Assembly: GCA_021813765.1 (NCBI GenBank)
Contig: JAKAJM010000005.1
Location: 1 to 64,000, forward strand
DNA length: 64,000 nt
Reading direction: 5' to 3'
Source: Nitrospirota bacterium
GTDB taxonomy: Bacteria > Nitrospirota > Thermodesulfovibrionia > Thermodesulfovibrionales > JdFR-88
Shown piece by piece: positions 1-7,670 of the stretch (its first letter is position 1; each line of letters starts with the position of its first letter). The notes under the pieces were generated by a model. That model made no database searches. It was not told the DNA's origin and saw nothing but the letters and a program-made list of their open reading frames with translations. Both the position numbers and the translations under genes were made by a program.

Positions 1-78
1 ATCTCGTTTTCCGCCACGATATACCCGGCATGGCAGGCCGCAAGGCTTGACCCCATAGAGCCCCTGAGATACGAATAG
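1..78 (+). CDS. C-terminal end of a LolC/LolE-type lipoprotein-releasing ABC permease (partial)
   Basis: The first 78 bases read in frame as the last 25 residues of a protein that began before the window, ending at TAG 76-78. The peptide contains ATIYPAWQAARLDPIEPLRYE-like sequence, the usual ending of FtsX-like permeases of the LolC/LolE/MacB group, which pull lipoproteins from the inner membrane for delivery to the outer membrane. The short tail cannot separate LolC from LolE or from another FtsX-domain permease. It is the main sign in this window that the cell has an outer membrane. Confidence 0.7.
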   Translation: MSFSATIYPAWQAARLDPIEPLRYE

Positions 79-84
79 TTTTTT

Positions 85-112
85 ACCCTTTTTGTTTTTC
101 GAAAAAGCGGGT
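85..112. terminator. possible bidirectional terminator hairpin
   Basis: ACCC plus TTTTT at 85-93 can pair with AAAAA plus GGGT at 102-112, around a short loop. It lies between two converging genes: the permease ends at 78 and the minus-strand gene ends at 112. The A/T tracts would serve as U-tracts in either direction. The stem is weak in GC, so this is only a candidate. Confidence 0.3.
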
Positions 113-447
113 CAGTAGATGGAGCGAATCTTCCCTGTCCTCATGTCCAGGATGACGGTGTCCACGTAGCTTTTGCCCCTGAAGATGTCTGCCTTAATGA
201 AGTGGTGGCCTATCTGCCCTTTGATGACCGCCGTATAGCCGCGCTTGGCAAAATAATCCGAAAGGGCGCGCTCCGCCTGCCGCTCGTTCATCACGTTTTT
301 GCAGATCCCGTAGGCAGCCCCGCAGCAGTTTCCGTAATAGAAAAAGAAGAAATGGCTCCTGACCTGTACTTCCTGGGCATATGCGGCGCTTGAAATGCTC
401 ATGATGGCAACAATTGAGAAAAGCAGGGCCCTTTTCAGTTTCTGCAT
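112..447 (-). CDS. small secreted protein of unknown function
   Basis: This 111-residue protein has a clear Sec signal peptide: MQKLKRALLF, a hydrophobic stretch to about residue 20, then SSAAYAQ with likely cleavage after AYA. The mature part starts with a segment rich in Phe and Tyr that holds a CC pair. It ends with VDTVILDMRTGKIRSIY, which resembles the ending of PepSY-like domains, where a strand is followed by a D-x-x-TG-x-I turn. I do not recognise a named family. It is transcribed alone toward the permease end. The DNA upstream of its start (499-555) carries a G-quadruplex-type motif and two perfect hairpins. Confidence 0.7.
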   Translation of the reverse strand: MQKLKRALLFSIVAIMSISSAAYAQEVQVRSHFFFFYYGNCCGAAYGICKNVMNERQAERALSDYFAKRGYTAVIKGQIGHHFIKADIFRGKSYVDTVILDMRTGKIRSIY

Positions 448-498
448 CCGGCAAACTCGAACATATGTGGCTGTTTTCTGATTTTTTTAGTTTTTGAT

Positions 499-555
499 GA
501 ATGGGAGGGAGGGAGGGGGTTTTCCCTCCCATTCATTGCCCCCGTTACCGGGGGC
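499..555. repeat. two adjacent hairpins with a four-run G tract
   Basis: GAATGGGAGGG (499-509) is an exact inverted copy of CCCTCCCATTC (524-534), an 11-bp stem. Inside it, 503-519 is GGGAGGGAGGGAGGGGG, a textbook intramolecular G-quadruplex pattern on the plus strand. Directly after, GCCCCCG (538-544) pairs with CGGGGGC (549-555) around TTAC. The block is about 50 bases upstream of the start of the minus-strand secreted protein, so the G-rich strand would be its template. No gene is evident in 448-694 apart from this block. Confidence 0.6.
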
Positions 556-694
556 GAACTGTGAGGCCACATGGGCCCCGTCCACAAAAGGATTTTATCC
601 GGAAGTCACCTTTTTTGTCTATGGCCATCATCATGCTCTTAATTTAAAGTCCAGCTTTGAAGAATATTTGAAGGAATTGTGAATAAATTGTGAA

Positions 695-913
695 TCAGGC
701 GGTGTAGCCGGGACACCCGGTAAATCCGGCGCACCCGAGCTTTCTCAGGCGGCATTCCGCATTGAGGCAGGCCCGTCCTGCCCCGGGCTGGCCGACGGAG
801 CGCACCGGCTTGAAAGCGGAGGGTTTTTTCTGCTTTTCCTGCCCCGTCCCTTCCACCTGGCGGACGGCCGGGCTTTTTTTCAACGGAATCGTCTTTGATG
901 TTTTTCTATTCAT
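695..913 (-). CDS. putative Cys-rich small protein coupled to rsmG
   Basis: This 72-residue frame has a basic, low-complexity first half and a compact C-terminal Cys cluster: C49, C54, C61 and C67 (C-x4-C-x6-C-x5-C) ending in GCPGYTA. That spacing suggests a small metal or Fe-S site, though I cannot name a family. Its ATG at 911-913 overlaps the end of rsmG, whose stop is 906-908, a layout typical of translational coupling. The Shine-Dalgarno is weak. The coding status is uncertain, but the cysteine pattern and the overlap make it more convincing than the frames on the other strand. Confidence 0.45.
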   Translation of the reverse strand: MNRKTSKTIPLKKSPAVRQVEGTGQEKQKKPSAFKPVRSVGQPGAGRACLNAECRLRKLGCAGFTGCPGYTA

Positions 914-1538
914 TAATTATGATTATAACGGACCTTTCGGCCTCTGTAAAAGGGAGCTTGAACCGGAGCACCTCATGCTTTATCCCGGCCAGTTCGGAGG
1001 CGTACGAAGGCCCCTTGCTCAGGATGAAAAAGCCGCCTTTCTTAACTATGCCAGCCGCTTGCCGGATAAAATCCCCGGCCTTGAAGAGCGCCCTTGTAAG
1101 GGCTGCATCAAACGGGGCCATGCCGTGCAGGTCCTCCAGTTTCTTCTCCACGACTGCCGCCCTCTCGAGGCCCATCTCCCGTATCATGTGCCTGAGGAAT
1201 ACCGCTTTTTTCCAGGCAGGCTCTACCAGGGTGACGGAAAGTGCGGGGTCAAGCAGTTTAAGGACCAGGCCGGGAAAGCCCGCCCCGCTGCCGATGTCCG
1301 CTATGTTGCTGCCGCGCCCCTCTATCGCCTTAAGATAGATGGCGGAGTCCAGGAAATGCTTTATTATTATCTCCCTGTCCTCCCTGACGGCGGTAAGGTT
1401 ATGGGTGCGGTTCCATCTTTTTAGCTCAGAGAGATAGAACATGAACTTATCCACTGTCTCCTGAGCAAGCGGCGGCAGTCCGATCAGGGCGGCGCCTTTT
1501 TCAAGAAGCTCTGCGTTTTTTTGCATGTTCACTTTCAA
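906..1538 (-). CDS. rsmG: 16S rRNA (guanine527-N7)-methyltransferase RsmG
   Basis: RsmG (GidB) is an S-adenosylmethionine-dependent enzyme that methylates N7 of G527 in 16S rRNA. The 210-residue length is normal. The SAM-binding motif I reads ADIGSGAGFPGLVLK, preceded by FLDSAIYLKAI. Other family marks are KRWNRTHNLTAVR in the N-terminal helix region and FDAALTRALFK in the core. It lies 10 bases behind mnmG on the same strand, the classic gidA-gidB pair, so they are probably co-transcribed. Loss of RsmG in other bacteria gives low-level streptomycin resistance (family knowledge). Confidence 0.95.
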   Translation of the reverse strand: MKVNMQKNAELLEKGAALIGLPPLAQETVDKFMFYLSELKRWNRTHNLTAVREDREIIIKHFLDSAIYLKAIEGRGSNIADIGSGAGFPGLVLKLLDPALSVTLVEPAWKKAVFLRHMIREMGLERAAVVEKKLEDLHGMAPFDAALTRALFKAGDFIRQAAGIVKKGGFFILSKGPSYASELAGIKHEVLRFKLPFTEAERSVIIIINE

Positions 1539-1548
1539 GGGGAGGACA

Positions 1549-3516
1549 TCAGAGGGCGTCCCTGCCGGGCTTTTTGTTTTTTGCTCTTTCCGTTTCCGCT
1601 GCCCCTTCCTTTGCCTTTTTCTTTTTAGGCCCCGCAGCCTCCCTTGCGGAGGCCACCATCAAAAGCATCAGGGCCGCCGGGGTCATCCCCGGTATCCTGC
1701 CGGCCTGCCCGAGGTCCACGGGCCTTACCTCCTCCAATTTTGAGACAAGCTCATTTGAAAGCCCCGGCACCTTCCTGTAGTCGATCGAGGCGGGTATGGG
1801 CCTGTCTTCGGAGGACTTGAGCCTTCTTACCGCATCGAACTGGTTTTTGATATAGCCTTCATATTTGATCTCCGTTTCCACGAGCATGCAAGCATCGGGG
1901 GAAAGCGCGCCGGTCGGCGGAGGAAAAACCCTGCTTACGGCCTCGTAAGTGACCCCCGGCCTTTTAAGCAGCTGTTCCAGGGTCGCCCCTTCGGGGCAGG
2001 TATTGCCTGCGGGGCGGTCCTGCCCAAGGGCCTCATCCAATATCCCGCTTGCCTGCAAGGGGGTTGCCCTGAGCGTCTTTAATCTTTTTATCTCGCCAAG
2101 GACAAAGGCCTTTTTCCGTGCGAACCGCTCATAATCCTGCCGGCCAAGGAGCCCTGCCTTATGCCCTGTCTCACAAAGCCGCATGCCGGCGTTGTCGTGC
2201 CTCAGAAGGAGCCTGTATTCGGCCCTGGAAGTAAACATCCTGTAGGGCTCGGAGGTGCCCTTTGTCACCAGGTCATCTATAAGCACGCCTATGTAGGCCT
2301 CGTGCCTGGCCAATACGAGGGGCGCAAGGCCCCTGATCCTGAGCGCGGCGTTCATTCCGGCCATCAGCCCCTGGGCCGCGGCCTCCTCATAGCCCGAGGT
2401 GCCGTTTATCTGTCCGGCAAGGTAGAGCCCTCCGATCTTTTTGGTCTCAAGGGAGTGGTTCAGCTCCGTCGGGCTGACGTAGTCGTATTCGATGGCGTAT
2501 CCGGGGCGCATGATCTCCGCCTTCTCAAGGCCGGGGATGCTCCTCACCAGCTCTATCTGGACGTCGAAGGGCAGGCTGGTGGATATCCCGTTTGCGTAAT
2601 ATTCGGAGGTGTGCAGTCCCTCGGGCTCCAGGAACACCTGGTGGCGTGTCTTTTCCGGAAAGCGGACCACCTTGTCCTCAACCGAGGGGCAGTATCGTGG
2701 GCCGGTCCCCTTTATCCGGCCGGAGTACAGGGGGGAGCGGTCCAGGCTCTGGAGTATCTTCTTTTTTGTCTCGTCCCCGGTGTACGTTATATAGCAAGGC
2801 AGCTGCGGGTTGGAGATGCCCCCGCCCCGGAACGAAAAGGCCACAGGCGGGTCCTCGCCAGGCTGCGCTGCCATGCGGGAAAAGTCTATGGTGTTAGCGT
2901 CTATCCTGGGAGGTGTCCCGGTCTTGAGCCTGCCCATTCGCAGCCCCAGGCCGCGCAGGGAATCGGAGAGGCCGACAGACGGGAACTCTCCCGCCCTGCC
3001 TGCCTCGTGCGACTCCGTCCCTATGTGGATAAGGCCCTTTAAAAAGGTCCCGGTCGTTACAATCACCGCCTTTGCCATGCATGAGACGCCAAGGGCGGTC
3101 CGGATGCCGCGGACCCTGCCGTCCTCCACTATCAGGCTTTCAGCCATGGCCTGTTTGACATGCAGCCCGGGAACTGACTCTATCGTTTTCCGCATGGCAA
3201 GCTTGTAGAGGAGCCTGTCCGCCTGGTGTCTCAAAGACCAGACTGCCGGGCCTTTTGAGCGGTTCAGTACGCGGCTTTGAATGCAGGCCGCGTCAGATAT
3301 CCTGCCCATCTCGCCCCCCAGGGCGTCTATCTCCCGCACCAGGTGGCCCTTGGCCAGTCCCCCAATCGCGGGGTTGCAGGAAAGCTGGGCTATATTGTCC
3401 AGGGTGAGCGTAAAAAGACAGGTCCTCGCACCCATGCGGGCAGCGGCCAGCGCGGCCTCGCAGCCGGCGTGTCCAGCGCCTATCACGATAACGTCATATT
3501 CAAAGGAAGTGTCCAT
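1549..3516 (-). CDS. mnmG: tRNA uridine-5-carboxymethylaminomethyl modification enzyme MnmG
   Basis: MnmG (GidA) works with MnmE to make the carboxymethylaminomethyl group on U34 of certain tRNAs, using FAD, NADH and methylene-tetrahydrofolate. The FAD dinucleotide motif is [17 protein letters not shown] at residues 13-29. [28 protein letters not shown] and the tRNA-binding C-terminal part starting near YEGYIKNQ are also visible. At 655 residues it is some 25-30 longer than usual; the extra is a Lys-rich tail ([10 protein letters not shown] onward). The start at 3516 has almost no Shine-Dalgarno, and the best promoter places transcription start only a few bases upstream. Confidence 0.96.
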   Translation of the reverse strand: MDTSFEYDVIVIGAGHAGCEAALAAARMGARTCLFTLTLDNIAQLSCNPAIGGLAKGHLVREIDALGGEMGRISDAACIQSRVLNRSKGPAVWSLRHQADRLLYKLAMRKTIESVPGLHVKQAMAESLIVEDGRVRGIRTALGVSCMAKAVIVTTGTFLKGLIHIGTESHEAGRAGEFPSVGLSDSLRGLGLRMGRLKTGTPPRIDANTIDFSRMAAQPGEDPPVAFSFRGGGISNPQLPCYITYTGDETKKKILQSLDRSPLYSGRIKGTGPRYCPSVEDKVVRFPEKTRHQVFLEPEGLHTSEYYANGISTSLPFDVQIELVRSIPGLEKAEIMRPGYAIEYDYVSPTELNHSLETKKIGGLYLAGQINGTSGYEEAAAQGLMAGMNAALRIRGLAPLVLARHEAYIGVLIDDLVTKGTSEPYRMFTSRAEYRLLLRHDNAGMRLCETGHKAGLLGRQDYERFARKKAFVLGEIKRLKTLRATPLQASGILDEALGQDRPAGNTCPEGATLEQLLKRPGVTYEAVSRVFPPPTGALSPDACMLVETEIKYEGYIKNQFDAVRRLKSSEDRPIPASIDYRKVPGLSNELVSKLEEVRPVDLGQAGRIPGMTPAALMLLMVASAREAAGPKKKKAKEGAAETERAKNKKPGRDAL

Positions 3517-3527
3517 TTCAGTCTTTT

Positions 3528-3556
3528 ATTATGACAGAAAGCGGGGCCTGCGTCAG
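3528..3556 (-). promoter_or_regulatory. probable sigma-70 promoter of mnmG-rsmG
   Basis: Read on the minus strand, CTGACG (3551-3556) and CATAAT (3528-3533) stand 17 bases apart. Transcription would begin near 3521, leaving only about five bases before the mnmG start at 3516. That would explain why no Shine-Dalgarno is visible there. Confidence 0.4.
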
Positions 3557-3768
3557 ATTTGCGGTGCACGGCGGTGTATCTGCCTGCTCCTTCCGTTCAG
3601 CGCGCGGTTCCGGGCGCAAGCGGACGGCCCTGTTTAGTTGCCGGTAAGGGCGAATATCAACCCCTTGTCAGGATGCGGACCGCCGGTATCCGTCCGCTCT
3701 TCGCTTCTTTCCAGGAACTGGCAGATACCAGCCCCGCAAAAAAATCTGGTGCGGACCTGCGCCGCCGT

Positions 3769-3797
3769 TTGACTTTGCCGCCAGACGGTGCGATAAT
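3769..3797 (+). promoter_or_regulatory. sigma-70 promoter of the first cold-shock gene
   Basis: TTGACT (3769-3774), a 17-base spacer and GATAAT (3792-3797) make a strong promoter. Start of transcription near 3804 would give a leader of roughly 135 bases before the ATG at 3942. Confidence 0.7.
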
Positions 3798-3941
3798 AAA
3801 ACTGGAGTTTCAGAAGTAAGCACATGTTCCGGTTTCTCTATAAAGTCCGCAAAAAAGGTTCAGGTTGTAGCCTTTCTGATTTTCCCTTTCCCACAGCCGT
3901 TTCTGAAGCTTTAATCTGCTTGTCGGAAGGAGGTATCAGAA

Positions 3942-4142
3942 ATGGCTGAAGGAACCGTAAAGTGGTTCAATGAATCCAAGGGTTTTGGCTTTATAACGAG
4001 CAAAGACGGCCAGGATTATTTTGTCCACTTCTCCTCGATAAAAGGCGACGGCTTCAAGACGCTTTCAGAAGGCGACAGTGTCGTCTTCGATGTGGAAAGC
4101 AGCCCGAAAGGGCCAAAGGCAGTAAACGTCGTAAAACAGTAA
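3942..4142 (+). CDS. cold-shock domain protein (CspA family)
   Basis: This 66-residue protein is one cold-shock (OB-fold) domain. RNP1 appears as [11 protein letters not shown] and RNP2 as YFVHFSSI, with the aromatic residues for single-stranded nucleic acid stacking in place. Members act as RNA chaperones or antiterminators. It has its own promoter, a ~135-base leader, a strong ribosome binding site and a downstream palindrome, so it is probably monocistronic and highly expressed. A second cold-shock gene at 33787 shares the arrangement of promoter, long leader and strong SD. Confidence 0.96.
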   Translation: MAEGTVKWFNESKGFGFITSKDGQDYFVHFSSIKGDGFKTLSEGDSVVFDVESSPKGPKAVNVVKQ

Positions 4143-4156
4143 AAAAACCCGGACAC

Positions 4157-4184
4157 CAGGCCCTCCGCGTACGCGGAGGGCCTG
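4157..4184. terminator. 28-bp perfect palindrome behind the cold-shock gene
   Basis: CAGGCCCTCCGCGT is followed immediately by its exact reverse complement, with no loop. No T-run follows on the plus strand; an A7 run (4141-4147) precedes it. It may stop or process the cold-shock mRNA, but it is not a canonical intrinsic terminator, and a protein-binding palindrome is also possible. Confidence 0.45.
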
Positions 4185-4231
4185 CACCAATAAAACTGGC
4201 TTCCCGGAAGGATCTGAGAAAAGAAAAAAAC

Positions 4232-4648
4232 GTGATAAGACAAAACCATTTTGCGAAACTTGAGCAGATCAAAAAGAACAAGCTTGCCGCGGGTCTGCTG
4301 CGGGACCGGTTCCCGAAGGTCTCTGGCATCGTCATCCAGATGACCTATTATCACGGATCCCACCAGACCCTCATGGAACGCACCGTGAATTTCTGCCCGT
4401 CTGATTACGCCTATTTCAATATGGCATGTATGACCAGGGGCTGTGAAAACGGCGGTTTTGATCTTTCCTCCGTCATAAGAAACCTTGTAAAAAAGGGCGG
4501 CAAAAGCGCAAAGGGCGAGATCTGCTGCGAGGGCCACAGCCCAGACCTGGGGGAGGGCCATGCCAGCATCGCTTACAAAGTCAGCATCAGTTATGCCCAC
4601 AAGCGCTCACCCGGTTTGAAAAAATCCCCCCAATTGACAAGCTTTTAA
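4232..4648 (+). CDS. conserved hypothetical protein with a Cys cluster
   Basis: This 138-residue protein starts with GTG and is apparently soluble. The middle reads YYHGSHQTLMERTVNFCPSD, then YFNMACMTRGCENGGFDLSS, then GEICCEGHSPDL, followed by GHASIAYKVSISY. The cysteines in NFCPSD, MACMTRGCENGG and EICCEG suggest a zinc-ribbon-like fold, with beta strands at the end. I believe similar proteins occur in other anaerobes, but I cannot attach a function. It lies 90 bases behind the cold-shock gene across the palindrome, so co-transcription is uncertain. A run of A bases sits just ahead of the GTG. Confidence 0.7.
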   Translation: MIRQNHFAKLEQIKKNKLAAGLLRDRFPKVSGIVIQMTYYHGSHQTLMERTVNFCPSDYAYFNMACMTRGCENGGFDLSSVIRNLVKKGGKSAKGEICCEGHSPDLGEGHASIAYKVSISYAHKRSPGLKKSPQLTSF

Positions 4649-4816
4649 AAGTTCCATTATTGTAAATGTAACCTGCTGGCCCTGAATTGTCTTCGAGCCT
4701 TGACAACTGGCCGCGGGTGGACGAACAAAAACTCTTAATGAAGAAAATAATAAAAAAAGTTAAATCCCGCACTTTTGGCTCACCGCGGCTTTTTTTGCCG
4801 CCCGGAATAAGAGGTC

Positions 4817-5662
4817 ATGAGGCTGCCTGACTGGGTTAGGACGCGTTACCCCTCCCAAAGCGTCCTTGAACTGAAGAAATTCCTTCGCAAGCAGGGTCTG
4901 CATACGGTATGTGAGGAGGCCAGGTGCCCCAATATGGGGACATGCTTCTCCCGCCCGGCGGCCACCTTCCTGATAATGGGGCCCAACTGCACCAGAAATT
5001 GCGGGTTCTGCTCCGTGGATTCCGCAGCGCCATCTCCCCTTTCACCGGACGAGCCAGCCAGGCTGGCTGAGGCCGCGAGCCTGATGGGCCTTAAATATGT
5101 GGTGATAACATCTGTGACCAGGGACGATCTGGAAGACGGAGGCGCGGCGCATTTTGCGATGTCGGTAAGAGCGGTGAAAGAGGCCATTCCAGGCGTAAAG
5201 GTGGAGGTGCTTACCCCTGATTTCGGAGGCAGCCGTGAGGCGCTGGGCACCGTGCTTGAGGCGGGTCCGGATGTTTTCAATCACAATGTGGAGACCGTTC
5301 CCAGGCTCTATCCCGTTGTCCGCCCCCAGGCGGATTACCGGAGAAGCCTTGCAGTTCTTGGCAACGCGGCCCTTGACGCCCCGCAAATACCTGTAAAGTC
5401 CGGTTTCATGCTGGGTCTTGGCGAGACCCGGGACGAGGTGATGAGGCTGATGGAAGACCTTAGGGCGCAGGGCTGCAGGATGCTTACGGTCGGCCAGTAT
5501 CTGCGGCCTTCCAAAAAAAGTCTGCCCGTAAAGGAATATATAGAGCCCGGGAGGTTCGAGGAGTTAAAGGAGGCTTCCCTTCAGATGGGGTTTGCTTCCG
5601 TTGCTTCCGGTCCCCTGGTAAGAAGTTCAATGAACGCGGAGGAATATTACCGGCATGTATGA
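4817..5662 (+). CDS. lipA: lipoyl synthase
   Basis: LipA is a radical-SAM enzyme that inserts two sulfurs into protein-bound octanoyl chains to make lipoate, using an auxiliary 4Fe-4S cluster as sulfur donor. Both clusters are visible: auxiliary C32, C37, C43 ([12 protein letters not shown]) and radical-SAM C58, C62, C65 (CTRNCGFC). The auxiliary-cluster serine motif is near the C-terminus ([11 protein letters not shown]). The 281-residue length is normal. Its last eight bases overlap the following aminotransferase. Lipoate would serve glycine cleavage or 2-oxoacid dehydrogenases elsewhere in the genome; no lipB or lplA is in view. Confidence 0.96.
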   Translation: MRLPDWVRTRYPSQSVLELKKFLRKQGLHTVCEEARCPNMGTCFSRPAATFLIMGPNCTRNCGFCSVDSAAPSPLSPDEPARLAEAASLMGLKYVVITSVTRDDLEDGGAAHFAMSVRAVKEAIPGVKVEVLTPDFGGSREALGTVLEAGPDVFNHNVETVPRLYPVVRPQADYRRSLAVLGNAALDAPQIPVKSGFMLGLGETRDEVMRLMEDLRAQGCRMLTVGQYLRPSKKSLPVKEYIEPGRFEELKEASLQMGFASVASGPLVRSSMNAEEYYRHV

Positions 5663-6836
5663 GTTCAACCGAATAAAACGGCTTCCACCATATGTATTTG
5701 CGATAGTGAACGCGCTGAAGATGGATGCGAGGAAGCGCGGAGAGGATATTATAGACCTGGGAATGGGCAACCCCGACATGGCGTCCCCGGACCATGTAAT
5801 AGACAAGCTGTGCGAGGCTTCAAAGAACCCCAAGAACCATAGGTACTCTGCCTCGAAAGGCATAACGCAGCTCAGGGTGGCCCTGACGGAGTGGTATAAG
5901 AAGCGCTACGATGTGGACCTGAATCCGGAGACGGAAACGGTGGCGACCATAGGCTCAAAAGAGGGGCTTTCTCATTTTGTCCTGGCCACCATCCAGCCAG
6001 GCGATGTGGTCATGGTGCCTTCCCCCGCGTACCCCATCCACCCCTACAGCGTGATCATCGCCGGAGGCGAGACCACGAGCGTGACTGTGGGCAAGGGGAT
6101 AGATTTCATGGAGGAGATAGAAAAGTCCTACAAGAGGACCTGGCCCCGCCCGAAGATGCTGATAATAAACTTCCCTCACAATCCTACAACGGAGGTGGTC
6201 CACGGGACGGAATTTTTCCAGAAGGTGGTGGACTTCGCAAAGGAGAACAACCTTATAGTGGTGCACGACCTGGCCTATGCGGACCTGGTGTTCGACGGGT
6301 ACAAGGCCCCGAGCATACTTCAGGCGAAGGGGGCCAAGGACGTGGCAGTTGAGTTTTTTTCTTTGACAAAGAGCTATTCGATGGCGGGCTGGAGGGTGGG
6401 CTTCTGCTCCGGCAACAGGGAGCTTGTGGGCGCCCTCATAAAGATAAAAAGCTACCTGGACTACGGAATGTTCCAGCCGATACAGATAGCCAGCATAGTC
6501 GCGTTCCGCGGACCGCAGGACTGCGTGGAAAACTACCGGAAGGTCTACCAGTCCAGGAGGGACGTCCTTATAAAGAGCATGAAACAGGCGGGCTGGGACA
6601 TAGAGCCGCCAAAGGCGACCATGTTCGTGTGGGCGGAGATACCGGAGGCGTTCAGGCACATGGGTTCGCTTGAGTTCTGCAAATTCCTCATAAAAGAGGG
6701 CGGGGTGGCGGTCTCGCCGGGCATCGGGTTCGGTGAGGGAGGCGAAGGGTTCGTCAGGTTCGCGCTCGTGGAGAACGAGCACAGGATAAGGCAGGCCGCA
6801 AGAGGGATAAAAAAGGCCTTCAACGGAAAACTCTGA
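5655..6836 (+). CDS. class I aminotransferase, AlaC/DapL-like
   Basis: This 393-residue PLP enzyme of fold type I opens with [14 protein letters not shown] and [18 protein letters not shown], very like AlaC (glutamate-pyruvate aminotransferase); databases often label this group LL-diaminopimelate aminotransferase. The Schiff-base lysine sits in [17 protein letters not shown]. Other PLP contacts are [10 protein letters not shown] and [12 protein letters not shown]. It overlaps lipA by eight bases, so both are on one transcript. Sequence alone does not settle whether alanine or LL-diaminopimelate is the main substrate; I favour alanine/2-oxoacid exchange because of the AlaC-type N-terminus. Confidence 0.85.
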   Translation: MYEFNRIKRLPPYVFAIVNALKMDARKRGEDIIDLGMGNPDMASPDHVIDKLCEASKNPKNHRYSASKGITQLRVALTEWYKKRYDVDLNPETETVATIGSKEGLSHFVLATIQPGDVVMVPSPAYPIHPYSVIIAGGETTSVTVGKGIDFMEEIEKSYKRTWPRPKMLIINFPHNPTTEVVHGTEFFQKVVDFAKENNLIVVHDLAYADLVFDGYKAPSILQAKGAKDVAVEFFSLTKSYSMAGWRVGFCSGNRELVGALIKIKSYLDYGMFQPIQIASIVAFRGPQDCVENYRKVYQSRRDVLIKSMKQAGWDIEPPKATMFVWAEIPEAFRHMGSLEFCKFLIKEGGVAVSPGIGFGEGGEGFVRFALVENEHRIRQAARGIKKAFNGKL

Positions 6837-6918
6837 TTAGAATTGTTTGATCGCCGCCAGGCCACGGCCTATGATGGATCAGTGATGCATTATTAGAGCT
6901 TATCATTAACTTGCAATT

Positions 6919-6938
6919 CCCTGCGGCTTGCCGCAGGG
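6919..6938. terminator. perfect hairpin between converging genes
   Basis: CCCTGCGGC, TT, GCCGCAGGG forms a nine-pair stem. It sits between the aminotransferase end (6836) and the minus-strand gene end (6972). There is no clean T-run on either side, so the role as a bidirectional terminator rests on position and stem strength. Confidence 0.5.
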
Positions 6939-6971
6939 TGATTCATTACCTTCGCGCTGACGTGTTCCGGA

Positions 6972-7544
6972 TCATACTCTTGGTTTCGCCAGCACCTCAA
7001 GGACCCGCAGGTCCAGGAACCTCTTTGATACGGCGGACTTTACGAGCAAGACGGTGTCCGCCCCCCGTGCCGTACCGGCTACCGCTAGGATCTCTTCCCC
7101 TTCCGGTATCAGTCCGGCATCGGCGGCCATCATTACTATCTCCAGTGCCACCTTTGACCCTTCCCCGAAACGTTTCAGCGACTGGGCAATTATCATGGTG
7201 GGATAAATGCCGTTGAATTTGTGGTTAAGAGAGGTCTCAAGCGAGTGCGTGAGCATGGGGCCGGTAAATATCCTTATGCCCAGCGAGGCTATCTTTTCCC
7301 TGGTCTCATGTTCCAGGTCCGTTGTATTTGGCTCTTTGAAACCCGCCGAATGAGTGACCGCAACGATGTTCACGCCCCCGCCCTGCAACGCCCCGCCCAT
7401 GGCAAGGGCCGTATCGCCGGTCGTGGTGGCCAGGACAAGATGTTTATATTTATGATCTTTGACCGCCTCTTTTACAACCGAGACACAATCCCCCGTATTT
7501 TCCCTGCCTGGCTTTTCAAAATAAACCGTTTTTTTTATGATCAT
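6972..7544 (-). CDS. stand-alone pyruvate-kinase C-terminal-domain-like protein
   Basis: The 190 residues correspond to the alpha/beta (allosteric, C-terminal) domain found in pyruvate kinase but lacking the catalytic barrel. Marks are HLVLATTTGDTALAMGGAL, VNIVAVTHSAGFKEPN, GIRIFTGPMLTHSLE and a final AGTARGADTVLLVK. Such free-standing copies exist in archaea and bacteria with no settled function; a ligand-sensing or phosphotransfer role is speculation. The start is well supported by AAGGAGGT ahead of the ATG and a TATAAT -10 (7580-7585). It is divergent from galU. Confidence 0.8.
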   Translation of the reverse strand: MIIKKTVYFEKPGRENTGDCVSVVKEAVKDHKYKHLVLATTTGDTALAMGGALQGGGVNIVAVTHSAGFKEPNTTDLEHETREKIASLGIRIFTGPMLTHSLETSLNHKFNGIYPTMIIAQSLKRFGEGSKVALEIVMMAADAGLIPEGEEILAVAGTARGADTVLLVKSAVSKRFLDLRVLEVLAKPRV

Positions 7545-7605
7545 GCCTTAAAAAACCTCCTTGTCCGGTTATTTTGCTAATTATAATGGAATATGCCGGT
7601 TTTGT

Positions 7606-7632
7606 TTGACATCAATTATTTTATGGTAGAAT
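7606..7632 (+). promoter_or_regulatory. probable promoter of the galU-hsp20-lon run
   Basis: TTGACA (7606-7611) is followed after 15 bases by TAGAAT (7627-7632), or after 17 by GAATTG. It lies 39 bases ahead of the galU ATG at 7671 and supports that start over an upstream ATG at 7593 that would begin before the promoter. Confidence 0.5.
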
Positions 7633-7670
7633 TGGAAATTAAAAACGGAAGGAGGGGGAAACCTGAAGGA

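Larger units (their letters stand above)
3517..3941. other. gene-free interval with divergent promoters and a cold-shock leader
   Basis: No convincing gene lies here; the short frames on either strand have no family features. The left end holds the probable mnmG promoter. The right part, about 3804-3941, is a long untranslated leader in front of the cold-shock gene. Such leaders act as temperature-responsive structures in cspA-type mRNAs (family knowledge). AAGGAGGT at 3927-3934 is a near-perfect ribosome binding site seven bases ahead of the ATG. Confidence 0.5.

Noticed and set aside
2161-3042. 293-codon frame opposite mnmG
   Set aside because: No family features, and the composition is that of a shadow frame.
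3559-3819. 86-codon frame in the mnmG-csp gap
   Set aside because: Runs into the cold-shock promoter and has no recognisable features.
4700-4728. TTGACA upstream of lipA
   Set aside because: No acceptable -10 sequence at 16-18 bases.
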